Of a DNA stretch of 64,000 nt, positions 9,319 through 17,882 are shown piece after piece (positions within the stretch are counted from its first letter, which is position 1; every line of letters begins with the position of its first letter). Both the position numbers and the translations under genes were made by a program. This DNA comes from Oligoflexia bacterium (GTDB lineage Bacteria; Bdellovibrionota; Bdellovibrionia; Bdellovibrionales; Bdellovibrionaceae), in NCBI GenBank assembly GCA_016861345.1, contig BOLD01000001.1:186001-250000 (forward strand). Reading direction: 5' to 3'. Below the pieces are notes generated by a model, which saw only the letters and a list, made by a program, of their open reading frames with translations, ran no database searches and was not told where the DNA came from.

Positions 9319-10254
9319 TTACAATCTCATGTCCTCATGTTTTTCAAGAATAGACCAGAGGATTCCATCCTTCATGCCAACGCCTGGAATTACCAATTTT
9401 TCAACCTGAGCTTGCCGCATAACTGCTTGAACTAAAGTTCCCGCGGGAACGATAACGTCAGCGCGATCAGGTCGCATGTGCAGTTTTTCAATACGTTCTT
9501 TGTGGCTCATGGTTCGAAGTTTTTGGAGAATTTCCTCTAACTCTTTTGTTGAGACAAGATTTTTAGAGGCTTTATTGAGAAGAATGGGTTTGAGTTTTCC
9601 GATGGCTTCAATGTTACCACCTGTGCCCACCATAAAGTCAATTTTGTTGGGATTACTTCGTGAATGAAGAAAATGCGAGAGGCTTTCGATATATTCAGCA
9701 ATGATGAGATTGATTCGATCCTCTGATATTTTTCTTTGCTTCATTTTTTCTAAAGTTCGAACCGTTCCATAGGGAAAGCTTTGAGTAGAAGTCATTCGCC
9801 CACGATCGCTGAAGGTCAGCTCAACGCTACCCCCACCAATATCAATTAAAAGAGCTTGGCTATCTTCGATGTGGATGTCTTTACGAATAGCTAAATGAAT
9901 CAGCATTGCTTCTTCAACTCCGTCGATGACTTGGATGTGAAATCCACTTTTTTTCTGAATGGCGTCAATAAACTGGGCCGTATTTTGAGATTCGCGAAGG
10001 GCGCTTGTTCCGAGTGCTCGGGCCTCTTTCACTTTGTAGTGATCACAGTAGGTTTTAAATTTTGCAAAAACCATGGTGGCATCTTTCAGGTGTTTTGCAC
10101 CGATCAGACCTTTGTCAAACACATCTGCTCCCAAGCGAATAGGGACACGAAATTTCTTAATCATGTGAAATTTATTGTCTCGAAATTCAGAGATCACCAT
10201 TCGAATAGCATTGCTGCCGATATCAATTGCGGCATAACGAGAGTGAGTAGGCAT
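9319..10254 (-). CDS. ppx: Exopolyphosphatase / GppA-type phosphatase
   Basis: This is a 311-residue member of the ASKHA-fold Ppx/GppA family, which hydrolyses polyphosphate ends or pppGpp. The ATP/phosphate-binding loops are clear: YAAIDIGSNAIRMVI at the N-terminus and LLIDIGGGSVELTF near the middle, followed by GTGGNIEAIG. At 311 residues it has only the two catalytic subdomains and lacks the C-terminal HD-like domain of long E. coli-type Ppx. Polyphosphatase is favoured over GppA because it faces ppk1-sixA, but the choice is context-based. Start is ATG 10254 with no strong ribosome site. Confidence 0.9.
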   Translation of the reverse strand: MPTHSRYAAIDIGSNAIRMVISEFRDNKFHMIKKFRVPIRLGADVFDKGLIGAKHLKDATMVFAKFKTYCDHYKVKEARALGTSALRESQNTAQFIDAIQKKSGFHIQVIDGVEEAMLIHLAIRKDIHIEDSQALLIDIGGGSVELTFSDRGRMTSTQSFPYGTVRTLEKMKQRKISEDRINLIIAEYIESLSHFLHSRSNPNKIDFMVGTGGNIEAIGKLKPILLNKASKNLVSTKELEEILQKLRTMSHKERIEKLHMRPDRADVIVPAGTLVQAVMRQAQVEKLVIPGVGMKDGILWSILEKHEDMRL

Positions 10255-10451
10255 GGGCCAAGAATCATAGAAACTTGAGTTGATATCAAGGATTTTCGTT
10301 GCCCGCCTGCTTCATTAAACTTCTCGTTGCGATTTTTTAGGTTGTAGCTGTCGCCTTACACTGCTTGAGAGTTCATCAATTAAAAATTGTCAGATTCATC
10401 ATCTTAAATTCGCATAACCTATGAAATTCATTCATAAATATAAGTTAATAA

Positions 10452-10480
10452 TTGACATATTATAGGAATATAAATATATT
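10452..10480 (+). promoter_or_regulatory. Sigma-70 type promoter for the transposase gene
   Basis: TTGACA at 10452-10457 and TATATT at 10475-10480 are separated by exactly 17 bases, close to the ideal housekeeping promoter. The following ATG is at 10489, so transcription would begin at or within a couple of bases of the start codon. No Shine-Dalgarno sequence lies between them, which implies a leaderless transcript. The surrounding 10.26-10.49 kb region is very AT-rich. Confidence 0.65.
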
Positions 10481-10488
10481 GCCCCATT

Positions 10489-11094
10489 ATGCAATTAGAT
10501 TTGATTCCACAAAAAGATTTAAGAGTAATTAAGGCCAGATGTTTTGGTGGATCAAGCCTGAAAAAACGTCGAAAGGTGGCCCGCCCCCTTCGTGAGGGGT
10601 TGGTTCATCATGTGGTGTTTAAATCCAAAAAGGCGCAGGGAAAGTTATCTTTTTATACTCACAAGAAACTGGTGAAGTCCCTAATCGATGAAAGAGCGAG
10701 AAAGTACTTTATTGAAATTTTAGATTTTGTGAATATGGGTAATCACCTGCATTTGAAGGTGCGATTCAAAGACAGGAAGAGATTTCAGAATTTTTTAAGA
10801 ACATTCGCAGCGATGCTCGCCCGAAAAATAACAGGTGCACACAGGGGAAAAAGCTTTGGGCAGAGACGCCAGCAGGGGCAATCAAAGTTTTGGGATGGGT
10901 TGGTGTTTACCCGGATTTTGACCTCAAAGTTTGAAGAATTGGGGCTTAAGGGGTATTTTGAGGGTAATTACCGTCAGCGGGAGCTGGGATACAGCGAGCG
11001 AGAAATTTACTTAAAGAGGTGGAATCAATTCCTCTACCGCCTTCGGCAACGGAGGGCGCTAGTCAATGTAATCACAGGTGAGCCTCCAGCGTGA
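10489..11094 (+). CDS. REP-associated tyrosine transposase-like protein (Y1/IS200 fold)
   Basis: A 201-residue protein of the Y1_Tnp (HUH endonuclease) superfamily, closer to single-copy domesticated RAYT proteins than to an insertion sequence. The metal-binding HUH motif is NHLHLKV (His86, His88) and the probable nucleophile is Tyr156 in a Y-x-x-x-N arrangement (GYFEGN). The N-terminus before ARPLREGLVHHVV is longer than in classical RAYTs. No second copy, flanking inverted repeat or target duplication is visible. Its 3' end lies in a 23-bp direct repeat. Such proteins nick single-stranded DNA at REP-like hairpins; I see no clear REP array here. Confidence 0.82.
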   Translation: MQLDLIPQKDLRVIKARCFGGSSLKKRRKVARPLREGLVHHVVFKSKKAQGKLSFYTHKKLVKSLIDERARKYFIEILDFVNMGNHLHLKVRFKDRKRFQNFLRTFAAMLARKITGAHRGKSFGQRRQQGQSKFWDGLVFTRILTSKFEELGLKGYFEGNYRQRELGYSEREIYLKRWNQFLYRLRQRRALVNVITGEPPA

Positions 11095-11113
11095 TCACAG
11101 GAGAGCCATAGCC
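11068..11113 (+). repeat. Two imperfect 23-bp direct repeats at the 3' end of the transposase gene
   Basis: Bases 11068-11090 and 11091-11113 are tandem copies; 15 of the first 17 positions agree (core ATCACAGG, then GAGCC). The first copy encodes the last residues of the transposase (VITGEPPA) and the stop codon spans the junction. Because 23 is not a multiple of three, the second copy is read out of frame. It may be a small duplication or a remnant of a recognition site. Confidence 0.6.
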
Positions 11114-11226
11114 AAGCCAACTTGCAAAGGTTTTCAGATGGCGCGCGGCGCACCTTCTGAGATCAAGATTTACATTTGTGATCGGGTGATGAACTATCTT
11201 CTTAAGTGTCAACAGGGTAGGGTTCA

Positions 11227-12390
11227 ATGAAACGAAACACGATGTCTTTTCTTATCTTAATCGTGGGCATGATTTGGCTAGGTCAAATTCAAGCTCAGCC
11301 GCAAGCTCAAGTACCAAAATCAGTGGCAAGCCAGACGCCTTCTTTGCAAAATTCACCACAGCCAGAAACGATAAAAAATTTTCGATATTGGGGTGATCTG
11401 CAGATTGATTATAAGAATGAGCTTCAGCCCTCTTCACAGAAAAATCACAACGCCTTTTCGTTGCCCCTTTTAAGATTCTATTTACAGTCTCAAATTGAAA
11501 GTGATTTTGGGGTTCAGTTGGGGATTCAGTTTGGCCCCTTAGACTCTTCATCCGGAGAATATCGTGGACTACTGAAGCATGGATACTTGTACATGAACAA
11601 TGTGTTCACTGAAAAAGATGAGCTTCGCTACGGAGCATTGCTAAATCCATGGATTGAAATGCAGGAGGCCCTGTGGGGAATTCAGGATTATTCAACGTAC
11701 GGGGATGTTTTATTAAAAAGATATGATTATCTCCCCCGAGTGGATTTGGGTGTGCAATACATTTCAAGGTTTGAGGCCGGACTTTGGGCTCTTTCTTTGG
11801 TTAATGGCGAGGGCATGAATACGGCTGATACAGGAGTGAAAAAAGACGGACAGTTTCATTTAGAACTTTACCCCTTTTCTTCTTTGCGCTCCCAAAATGA
11901 GGGGCGATTTTTTCTAGCCATGGGCTATGCTTACGGGGCCTATGATGGAGTGGCAGAAAATCTTGCCATCAAAGACAAAACCCTGGTGTCTCTTGGAATA
12001 AGGCAAAACTTAGGTCTCAGTTTTTGGGCAGAGGCCTTTCAGGGAAAAGATGCAGTGGATAAGATTGCAGGACGGGTTTCTGATGCTGTGGATCTTTCCG
12101 CTCAAGGGGGAACCTTGGCCAAGTCTGAGGGGGCAGCAGGTTATCTGACTTATTCTTTTCAGCGTGATTCAGTCCGAAAATGGCAGGTTGTGCTGAAAGG
12201 GGATTGGGTGACCCCGTACAAGGGGCTAAATGCAAAGTGGGTTCGAAGTCAATCTGCAGGGTTGGTTTACCAGCTTCGGGAGCGACTTCAATTGGCCTTG
12301 TTGAATTCTCGGGCACAGTACGGAGAAAACCATTCACTCAGTCACAGAGAGTCTGAAAATTGGAGTTTTTCGACTCGAGTCAATTTCTAA
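11227..12390 (+). CDS. Outer-membrane porin-like beta-barrel protein
   Basis: A 387-residue exported protein with a signal peptide ending near IQAQPQAQ, a short proline/glutamine-rich linker, then alternating amphipathic strands and a terminal phenylalanine (FSTRVNF), the usual outer-membrane barrel signature. The overall style resembles phosphate-selective porin O/P proteins, but I cannot assign the family firmly. It lies directly upstream of phoU-phoB-phoR, which makes phosphate or anion uptake a reasonable guess. I looked for a Pho box upstream and did not recognise one. The start is ATG 11227 behind GGGTAGGG. Confidence 0.72.
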   Translation: MKRNTMSFLILIVGMIWLGQIQAQPQAQVPKSVASQTPSLQNSPQPETIKNFRYWGDLQIDYKNELQPSSQKNHNAFSLPLLRFYLQSQIESDFGVQLGIQFGPLDSSSGEYRGLLKHGYLYMNNVFTEKDELRYGALLNPWIEMQEALWGIQDYSTYGDVLLKRYDYLPRVDLGVQYISRFEAGLWALSLVNGEGMNTADTGVKKDGQFHLELYPFSSLRSQNEGRFFLAMGYAYGAYDGVAENLAIKDKTLVSLGIRQNLGLSFWAEAFQGKDAVDKIAGRVSDAVDLSAQGGTLAKSEGAAGYLTYSFQRDSVRKWQVVLKGDWVTPYKGLNAKWVRSQSAGLVYQLRERLQLALLNSRAQYGENHSLSHRESENWSFSTRVNF

Positions 12391-12504
12391 TACCGCAGGA
12401 TGTCGTTTGCCAGAGATGGTAAACTCTGTCAGGATTTTGTTTTGATCAGTCTTTGGACTTGATCTCTCTGTTGAGAGTGTGTTTTGAAGTATCAGTGGGG
12501 TGTC

Positions 12505-13167
12505 ATGGAGCGAGCATTTGATTCTCAGATTGGTGAACTTAAAAAATTAATTCTCGTCATGGGTGGGCATGTGGAACAAGCCCTTGATGTTGTTGTTCAG
12601 GGGTTGACTCAAAGAAATCCAAAAAGATTCGAAGAAGTTCATAAACTTGAAGACAAAATTAATGAAGAGCATGTCAAAGTCGACAACGAATGCATGGCTT
12701 TTATTGCCAAGCAGGGACCTGTAGCAAAAGATCTGCGTCTGATCGTGTCTTTAATTAAAATCAATGCTGATCTTGAGCGAATGGGTGATCAGTCCGTGAA
12801 TATTGCTTATACTGGAAAAGATTATCTCAATCGTACTCCGATTCCCATGCCTTCTGAAATTGAAGAGATGGGAAATATTGTACGAAAAATGGTGAAAGAA
12901 TCTTTGGATTGCTTTGTTCGTGAAGATGTTGAACTGGCTCGACAGATTCTTTTAATGGATGACGAAGTTGATACAAGAAAATCAAAAGTGTTCACAAACC
13001 TTGTGAGCTTCATTCAGTCTTCCCCTCAGCATGTCGAGGCGGCACTGGATATTATTCTCATTGCCCGGAATTTAGAAAGATTGGGCGATCATGCGACGAA
13101 TATCGCAGAAGATGTGATTTTTGTTTCAACAGGAAAGGATATTCGACATGGTGGTAAGTACTCCTGA
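12505..13167 (+). CDS. phoU: Phosphate signalling regulator PhoU
   Basis: PhoU links the Pst phosphate transporter to the PhoR kinase and restrains Pho signalling when phosphate is plentiful. The 220-residue protein has the two three-helix PhoU repeats, each with the metal-binding E/D-x-x-x-D pattern: NADLERMGDQSVNIA in the first and IARNLERLGDHATNIAEDV in the second. I use ATG 12505, which has GGGGTG upstream; an upstream TTG at 12484 adds seven residues. It overlaps phoB by 20 bases. No pst genes are in the window, so the transporter partner must be elsewhere. Confidence 0.95.
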   Translation: MERAFDSQIGELKKLILVMGGHVEQALDVVVQGLTQRNPKRFEEVHKLEDKINEEHVKVDNECMAFIAKQGPVAKDLRLIVSLIKINADLERMGDQSVNIAYTGKDYLNRTPIPMPSEIEEMGNIVRKMVKESLDCFVREDVELARQILLMDDEVDTRKSKVFTNLVSFIQSSPQHVEAALDIILIARNLERLGDHATNIAEDVIFVSTGKDIRHGGKYS

Positions 13168-13858
13168 TCTTTCTCAAAATCAGGATGCTCAAATACTTGT
13201 CGTCGAGGATGAGTTTGAAATTTGCGAGCTCATCTCTATGCTTCTCAAACGTCAGGGATTTTCAGTTAAGACCTGCACCTCTGTGCACCAGGCCTTGGAT
13301 TGTTTGAAAAAAAATAAATATGATTTGATGGTTCTCGATTGGATGTTGCCTGAATTTAGCGGAATTGATTTGCTCAAAAGTTTGCAAACTTTTAGTGATA
13401 GGCCCCCTGTGCTGATGGTGACTGCAAAGGCTGAGCCCCAGGATATTGTTTTTGGGTTAGAGGCCGGTGCTGATGATTACATCACAAAGCCATTTGAACC
13501 TGCAGTTTTTACAGCTCGAGCCAAGGCCTTGTTACGACGGGCGCGTCCGGCGTCGAAGAATCAAGAGCAGATCAAATTTGGTCAAATTGTATTGGATCTA
13601 AAAGCCCACGAAGTCAAAGCTGCGGGCGAAGTGATTCATATGACTCCGTCAGAATTTAAAATTCTTGTGGAGATGGGAAAAAATGTCGGAAAGGTTCTGA
13701 CTCGGGATCATCTTGTTCAGGCAGTTCAAGGTGATGGAATCACCGTCACGGGGCGAACAATTGATACCCATGTCTTTGGTATGCGTAAAAAACTTGGAGC
13801 CAGCGGAGAGATTATCGAGACGATTCGTGGTGTCGGATATCGGGTGAGATCAGAGTGA
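13148..13858 (+). CDS. phoB: PhoB-type response regulator
   Basis: A 236-residue OmpR/PhoB-family transcription factor. The receiver domain has VVEDE, the phospho-acceptor Asp64 in VLDWMLPE, VTAKA and the conserved lysine in ITKPFEP. The C-terminal winged-helix domain contains MTPSEFKILVEM and GRTIDTHVFGMRKKLG, typical of PhoB. It should activate phosphate-starvation genes when phosphorylated by the next gene product. The start inside the end of phoU (ATG 13148, behind AAAGGA) and the GTGA overlap with phoR indicate one translationally coupled operon. Confidence 0.92.
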   Translation: MVVSTPDLSQNQDAQILVVEDEFEICELISMLLKRQGFSVKTCTSVHQALDCLKKNKYDLMVLDWMLPEFSGIDLLKSLQTFSDRPPVLMVTAKAEPQDIVFGLEAGADDYITKPFEPAVFTARAKALLRRARPASKNQEQIKFGQIVLDLKAHEVKAAGEVIHMTPSEFKILVEMGKNVGKVLTRDHLVQAVQGDGITVTGRTIDTHVFGMRKKLGASGEIIETIRGVGYRVRSE

Positions 13859-15306
13859 AGCTTCGATATTTCCCCTTGGGCTTATTTTGGAAATTATTTT
13901 CAACAACAGTTCTCTATTTCGGCTTGGTCAGTATTGCCGCATTTTTTGCGGCCTCTTATGTGTTTCATTTTCCTCTTCATTTGTGGACAACAATCTTGTT
14001 TTTAATAGGTTTGATTTTTGTCTTGGTTCTTGCTGGTGTTTGGATTGCCTATCAGTTTTCTTTACCCTTCGGACGAGTGATCATGAAGGCATTTCGATTG
14101 GCCTATCGTAAGCAGTTCTCAAGTGATGAGGACGAAGATGAAGAGGATCTTCTTTCAGATGAACCTGGAGAATACGTTGAGCTTGAGCGCGCACTTTACA
14201 GAATTCGTCGAAAGTTGAAGAAAAGAAAAGTACAGTTGGCCCATGAAAGAGAAGAGACAAGGGCTCTCATGGGGGCTCTTGTTGATCCCGTTCTTTCTGT
14301 TGGACTAGATGGGAAATTAGTTTTCTTTAACTCTTCTTTTGCCACTCACTTTATGACTCGGGCCCAGGTTCATGTGGCTAGCGAGGGTGGTCTATTTCAT
14401 ATTTCTGAAATTATTCGCGATCCCACTCTGGTGGAAATGGTGGATGGAGTTTTAAAATCAGGTCAGATACAGAATTTACAAATTCGACTCAATACAGTTC
14501 AAGAAAGTGGTGGACGAATCTATTCTGTGATCATTTCACCCTTGTATGAGGAGAAAAACCGATCGACACTTTATGGCGCTCTCATGCTTTTTCACGACAT
14601 CACTGAGATGAAGCAGGCCGAGAGAATTCGAGTTGAGTTTGTTGAAAATGCCTCTCATGAGCTGCGAACCCCGCTGACTTCGATTAAAGGGTATTTGTCT
14701 ACTCTGCAAGAGGACGTTCAAGCAGAGAGAAAAGAACAAATTCCAACGTTCTTTAACATTTTAAATAAAAATGTGGATCGATTAATCGAGCTTGTGAATG
14801 ATCTCTTAACGATTTCATCACTTGAGAACAATTCCCCTTTAGATATCGAGTATGTTTATCCAGAGCAGATGACCTTTGAGGTTATTGAAAGACTGGCGAA
14901 GCTTGCTTCAGAGAGAAAAATTGTTATTCGAACCACTGCCCATGTTCCATCATTTAAAGCAGACCCCTTAAAGATTGAACAAGTGTTAATGAATTTAATT
15001 GGCAATGCGATTAAGTATAACAACGAGGGTGGATCCGTTGAGGTGATCTGGGAATTTGACCAAGAAAAGAAAAATATTCTTTTGCGTGTGAAAGATAATG
15101 GGCCAGGGATTTCAGAGGAGCATATGGGGCGACTTTTTGAAAGATTTTATCGAGTTGATAAAGGTCGCTCACGAGATGTGGGGGGCACGGGGCTTGGTCT
15201 ATCGATTGTGAAGCACATTACTCAATGTCATGGGGGCTCGGTTAAAGCCTTATCTCAGGTTGGCTTAGGGTCTGAATTTATTTGTTCCTTTCCAGTGAGA
15301 TCTTAA
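13855..15306 (+). CDS. phoR: PhoR-type sensor histidine kinase
   Basis: A 483-residue membrane histidine kinase. Two N-terminal transmembrane helices (about residues 10-35 and 42-66) are joined by a very short loop, so there is no periplasmic sensor domain, as in classical PhoR. A strongly acidic linker (SSDEDEDEEDLL, about residues 89-100) and a coiled region lead to a PAS domain (about 135-250). The H-box NASHELRTPL carries His268; the ATPase domain has NLIGNAIKYN, DNGPGI and GGTGLGLSI. It overlaps phoB by GTGA and would control it. The acidic linker is unusual for the family. Confidence 0.92.
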   Translation: MKLRYFPLGLFWKLFSTTVLYFGLVSIAAFFAASYVFHFPLHLWTTILFLIGLIFVLVLAGVWIAYQFSLPFGRVIMKAFRLAYRKQFSSDEDEDEEDLLSDEPGEYVELERALYRIRRKLKKRKVQLAHEREETRALMGALVDPVLSVGLDGKLVFFNSSFATHFMTRAQVHVASEGGLFHISEIIRDPTLVEMVDGVLKSGQIQNLQIRLNTVQESGGRIYSVIISPLYEEKNRSTLYGALMLFHDITEMKQAERIRVEFVENASHELRTPLTSIKGYLSTLQEDVQAERKEQIPTFFNILNKNVDRLIELVNDLLTISSLENNSPLDIEYVYPEQMTFEVIERLAKLASERKIVIRTTAHVPSFKADPLKIEQVLMNLIGNAIKYNNEGGSVEVIWEFDQEKKNILLRVKDNGPGISEEHMGRLFERFYRVDKGRSRDVGGTGLGLSIVKHITQCHGGSVKALSQVGLGSEFICSFPVRS

Positions 15307-15307
15307 A

Positions 15308-16183
15308 GTGAATCCTCTTTTTGATCAGTTTTTTCAAAGTCAGTATAGAGATCGTTGGTCAAGCTTGCTTGCAAGTCTCAGGGCAAAAGAAAATCAAGTC
15401 GCTCGACCAAATCTATTTTCTCAAGATGCTTCTTCTCTTCAGTGGGTATTGAATCCTCAGTTTTCCGAAATTCCCCGGGGAGAAGATCAGCTTCTTCAAT
15501 ATTACATCATGGACCCAGCCAGTATTTTGGCGGCCTTAGCCCTTCAGGTTCAAAGTGGGGACGTAGTTTTAGATATGTGTGCAGCACCCGGTGGGAAAAC
15601 TCTGATTTTGGCAGAAGCTCTGCGCACTTCAGGAGAGTTGATTGCCAACGAGATGTCTGAAGCTCGACGGGAGCGCCTGAAAAAGGTCATGCAGCAATAT
15701 ATCCCCAGAGAGATTCGTGAGCGATTTTGGGTTACGGGAAAAGATGGGGGAAAGTTTGCGCTTACGCATAAAGAAAAGTTTGATCGGATTTTAGTTGATG
15801 CCCCATGCTCTGGCGAGCGCCATCTTCTTGAGAATAAGACAGAGCTTGAGGGATGGACCGAATCTCGAACAAAAAAGTTAGGACATCGGCAGTACGCATT
15901 GATGACGGCGGCCTTGCTTGCGGTGAAGCCTGGTGGACGTATTGTTTATTCGACTTGTTCCATTTCTCCTTATGAGAATGATGATGTGATTCGAACATTG
16001 CAAAAAAAGAAAAAGGGCTTTCGGGCTCTTGATGTGCAGGATGAGCTTTCAGATGCAGTAAAAGAGAATTCCATTTTATTCGAGGTCTTTGAGAAAAGAG
16101 AGCTTACCGAATATGGCCTTCATTTCTTACCCGATCATTCTGGGGCTGGGCCAATTTATTTGAGTGTGCTTGAGCGAGAATAA
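15308..16183 (+). CDS. RsmB/NSUN-family RNA m5C methyltransferase
   Basis: A 291-residue SAM-dependent methyltransferase of the RsmB/Nop2/NSUN type, which methylates C5 of cytosine in rRNA or tRNA. The SAM-binding motif is VLDMCAAPGGKT; the catalytic cysteines are in DAPCSGERHLL (motif IV) and STCSISPYEND (motif VI). The short N-terminal part lacks the NusB-like domain of full RsmB and resembles mitochondrial NSUN4-like enzymes. It starts with GTG one base after the phoR stop, so it is probably co-transcribed with the pho genes. The exact RNA target is not known. Confidence 0.88.
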   Translation: MNPLFDQFFQSQYRDRWSSLLASLRAKENQVARPNLFSQDASSLQWVLNPQFSEIPRGEDQLLQYYIMDPASILAALALQVQSGDVVLDMCAAPGGKTLILAEALRTSGELIANEMSEARRERLKKVMQQYIPREIRERFWVTGKDGGKFALTHKEKFDRILVDAPCSGERHLLENKTELEGWTESRTKKLGHRQYALMTAALLAVKPGGRIVYSTCSISPYENDDVIRTLQKKKKGFRALDVQDELSDAVKENSILFEVFEKRELTEYGLHFLPDHSGAGPIYLSVLERE

Positions 16184-16188
16184 AAAAC

Positions 16189-16476
16189 TTATTTTGGTTT
16201 TGACGTATTTTTAACCCGGCTTGTGGGTTTTGATTTTCGGTATTCCTTAAGTGAGGAAAAGCCATAGGTTGCCTTGCGGTAAATTTCAAGAGCCTCTTCT
16301 TTTAAAAACTCTTCAAGGCTACCTAATTGATGTTGGGGGATGTTTCCCATGCGCATCAGAATATAAATATATTCAGCGACGCAGTCATGAATTAATTCTT
16401 CAGCAGAAATAACTCGTTTATTTTCAAAAATCTGACTTACAATAATTTCCACAAAATGGTCTTTTTCGTATTTCAT
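16189..16476 (-). CDS. Small conserved-looking hypothetical protein
   Basis: A 95-residue protein that I do not recognise. It is mostly helical with many charged residues (EELIHDCVAEYIYILMRMG in the middle) and ends in a basic, serine- and threonine-rich tail. It has no signal peptide or transmembrane segment, so it is probably cytoplasmic. The ATG at 16476 has AGGG immediately upstream. It converges on the methyltransferase gene with five bases between stops and diverges from the NFACT gene. Codon use looks like that of its neighbours, which supports a real gene. Confidence 0.6.
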   Translation of the reverse strand: MKYEKDHFVEIIVSQIFENKRVISAEELIHDCVAEYIYILMRMGNIPQHQLGSLEEFLKEEALEIYRKATYGFSSLKEYRKSKPTSRVKNTSKPK

Positions 16477-16547
16477 ACCCTGTCTATCGGCAGTTTTTTT
16501 AAAAACATTGCTGGACGAATGCGTAGTTTTACGCGTAGCCTTCAGCT

Positions 16548-17831
16548 ATGAAATCACTGTCTTATTTTGAGTTAGTGCAGTTTGGTGACTACTGTAAAAG
16601 CCATCTTTTGGGGGCTCAACTTCAGTCAGTGCTGACAGATGGGCACATTGTTGTCTTTGAACTTTATTTGCAGGGAACTTATTTCTTAATTTTTGACCTG
16701 CATCCAACTCAGCCTCAGGTCTATTTGGTAGAGAAATTGGACTTTAAGCTGCAAAAAACGCAAAAGCCTTTAACACTTTTTCTGAATTCACATGCAAAAA
16801 ATAAACGTTTGGTCGAGGTGGAAACTTCTCCTGATTGGGGCCGAGTCATCAAGTGGCATTTTCGTGCGGGTGGTGAAACTCAAAACCCTGAGACCGAGGT
16901 CGTGGTTGAAGCTCACCTGATACCTCACGCTGTAAATTTGAAAGCTTTTTCAGGCGGTAAATCCATATCTTGGGCCAAGCCCAAAGAGCTTCCCCAGTCT
17001 CATTTTGAACAAGATATCAGTCCAGCTGAACAGCAGCCAGAAATAGATTGGATCGCTCGAGGGCAGCAGTGGCTTCAGTCACGAAAGGGACAGGGATCTG
17101 TTGTCAAGACAGTTGATCCCACTCTTGAAATGACAAGGGCAATTGAGAAAAAGAGGAAAGCCCTGCAGGCCATCGAGGAAAAACTGAATCAGGCCGACGA
17201 AGAAAGTTGGAGAGAATTAGGAGAGATTCTTAAATACTCGGAGGAGATTCCTGTTCATTTACAGAAATTCTATGATTCAAAGCTCAGCCGCGGTCAGAAC
17301 CGTGAGCGTGCCTTTGAAAAAGCAAAGCAGATCATCCAAAAGAAGCAGGGCAGTCTTGAGCGCATAGAGATCTTGAAGGCAGAGATCGAAAGTCTGCATC
17401 ATCAGCTTGAAAATCCACAAGAGACGACACAAGTAAAGTCAAGAGAGTCTTTTGTGCGCCCAAAGATAGATTTAAAATCACGTAAGCTCACCTTGGAAAA
17501 TGGAATGTCGGCTGTGATTGGAAAATCAGCAAAAGATAATCTTTTATTGTTGCGTCAAGCAAGGGCTTGGGATTTGTGGTTTCATCTGAGGGACTATCCC
17601 GGTGCCTATGCAATTGTCTTTCGCGAAAAAACACAAGAGTTAAAGCCTAAAGAAATCGAAAAAATTGGACAGTGGCTGGTGAAAGAGCGACTTTCCACAA
17701 AGCAGATGGGGATTGGAACCTTTGATGTTCTTCTTGCAGAGTGTCGGTATGTGAAACCAGTTAAGGGAAGCCCAGGTTTGGTCACTTATCGCAATGAGAA
17801 AACATTTACGATCAAGCTAAGTGGTTCTTGA
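16548..17831 (+). CDS. NFACT (RqcH/Rqc2/FbpA-like) ribosome quality-control protein
   Basis: A 427-residue member of the NFACT family, which binds the 60S/50S-tRNA complex of stalled ribosomes. The N-terminal domain covers about residues 1-120, a long coiled coil about 195-300, and the C-terminal NFACT-R domain contains RAWDLWFHLRDYPGAY followed by VKGSPGLVTYRNEKT. It is shorter than RqcH of Bacillus (about 570 residues). Where RqcH has the Asp-Arg pair needed for alanine tailing, this protein has PDWGRVIKW, so the aspartate appears to be glycine (Gly98-Arg99). It may therefore bind ribosomes or RNA without tailing. No clear ribosome site precedes the ATG. A small GCGTA-GTTT-TACGC hairpin lies at 16521-16534. 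Confidence 0.82.
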   Translation: MKSLSYFELVQFGDYCKSHLLGAQLQSVLTDGHIVVFELYLQGTYFLIFDLHPTQPQVYLVEKLDFKLQKTQKPLTLFLNSHAKNKRLVEVETSPDWGRVIKWHFRAGGETQNPETEVVVEAHLIPHAVNLKAFSGGKSISWAKPKELPQSHFEQDISPAEQQPEIDWIARGQQWLQSRKGQGSVVKTVDPTLEMTRAIEKKRKALQAIEEKLNQADEESWRELGEILKYSEEIPVHLQKFYDSKLSRGQNRERAFEKAKQIIQKKQGSLERIEILKAEIESLHHQLENPQETTQVKSRESFVRPKIDLKSRKLTLENGMSAVIGKSAKDNLLLLRQARAWDLWFHLRDYPGAYAIVFREKTQELKPKEIEKIGQWLVKERLSTKQMGIGTFDVLLAECRYVKPVKGSPGLVTYRNEKTFTIKLSGS

Positions 17832-17882
17832 TTTTTTCCTGTGAAATCATAAAATTTTTATCTCTGTATTGTTGGAGGTATC

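Noticed and set aside
10255..10488. AT-rich 234-bp region before the transposase as a possible origin or attachment site
   Set aside because: I found no DnaA boxes, repeats or paired target sites; AT-richness alone is better explained by the promoters.
12391..12504. Small CAGAG/CTCTG hairpin between the porin and phoU as a terminator
   Set aside because: The stem is five pairs without a T-run, so it is too weak to call.
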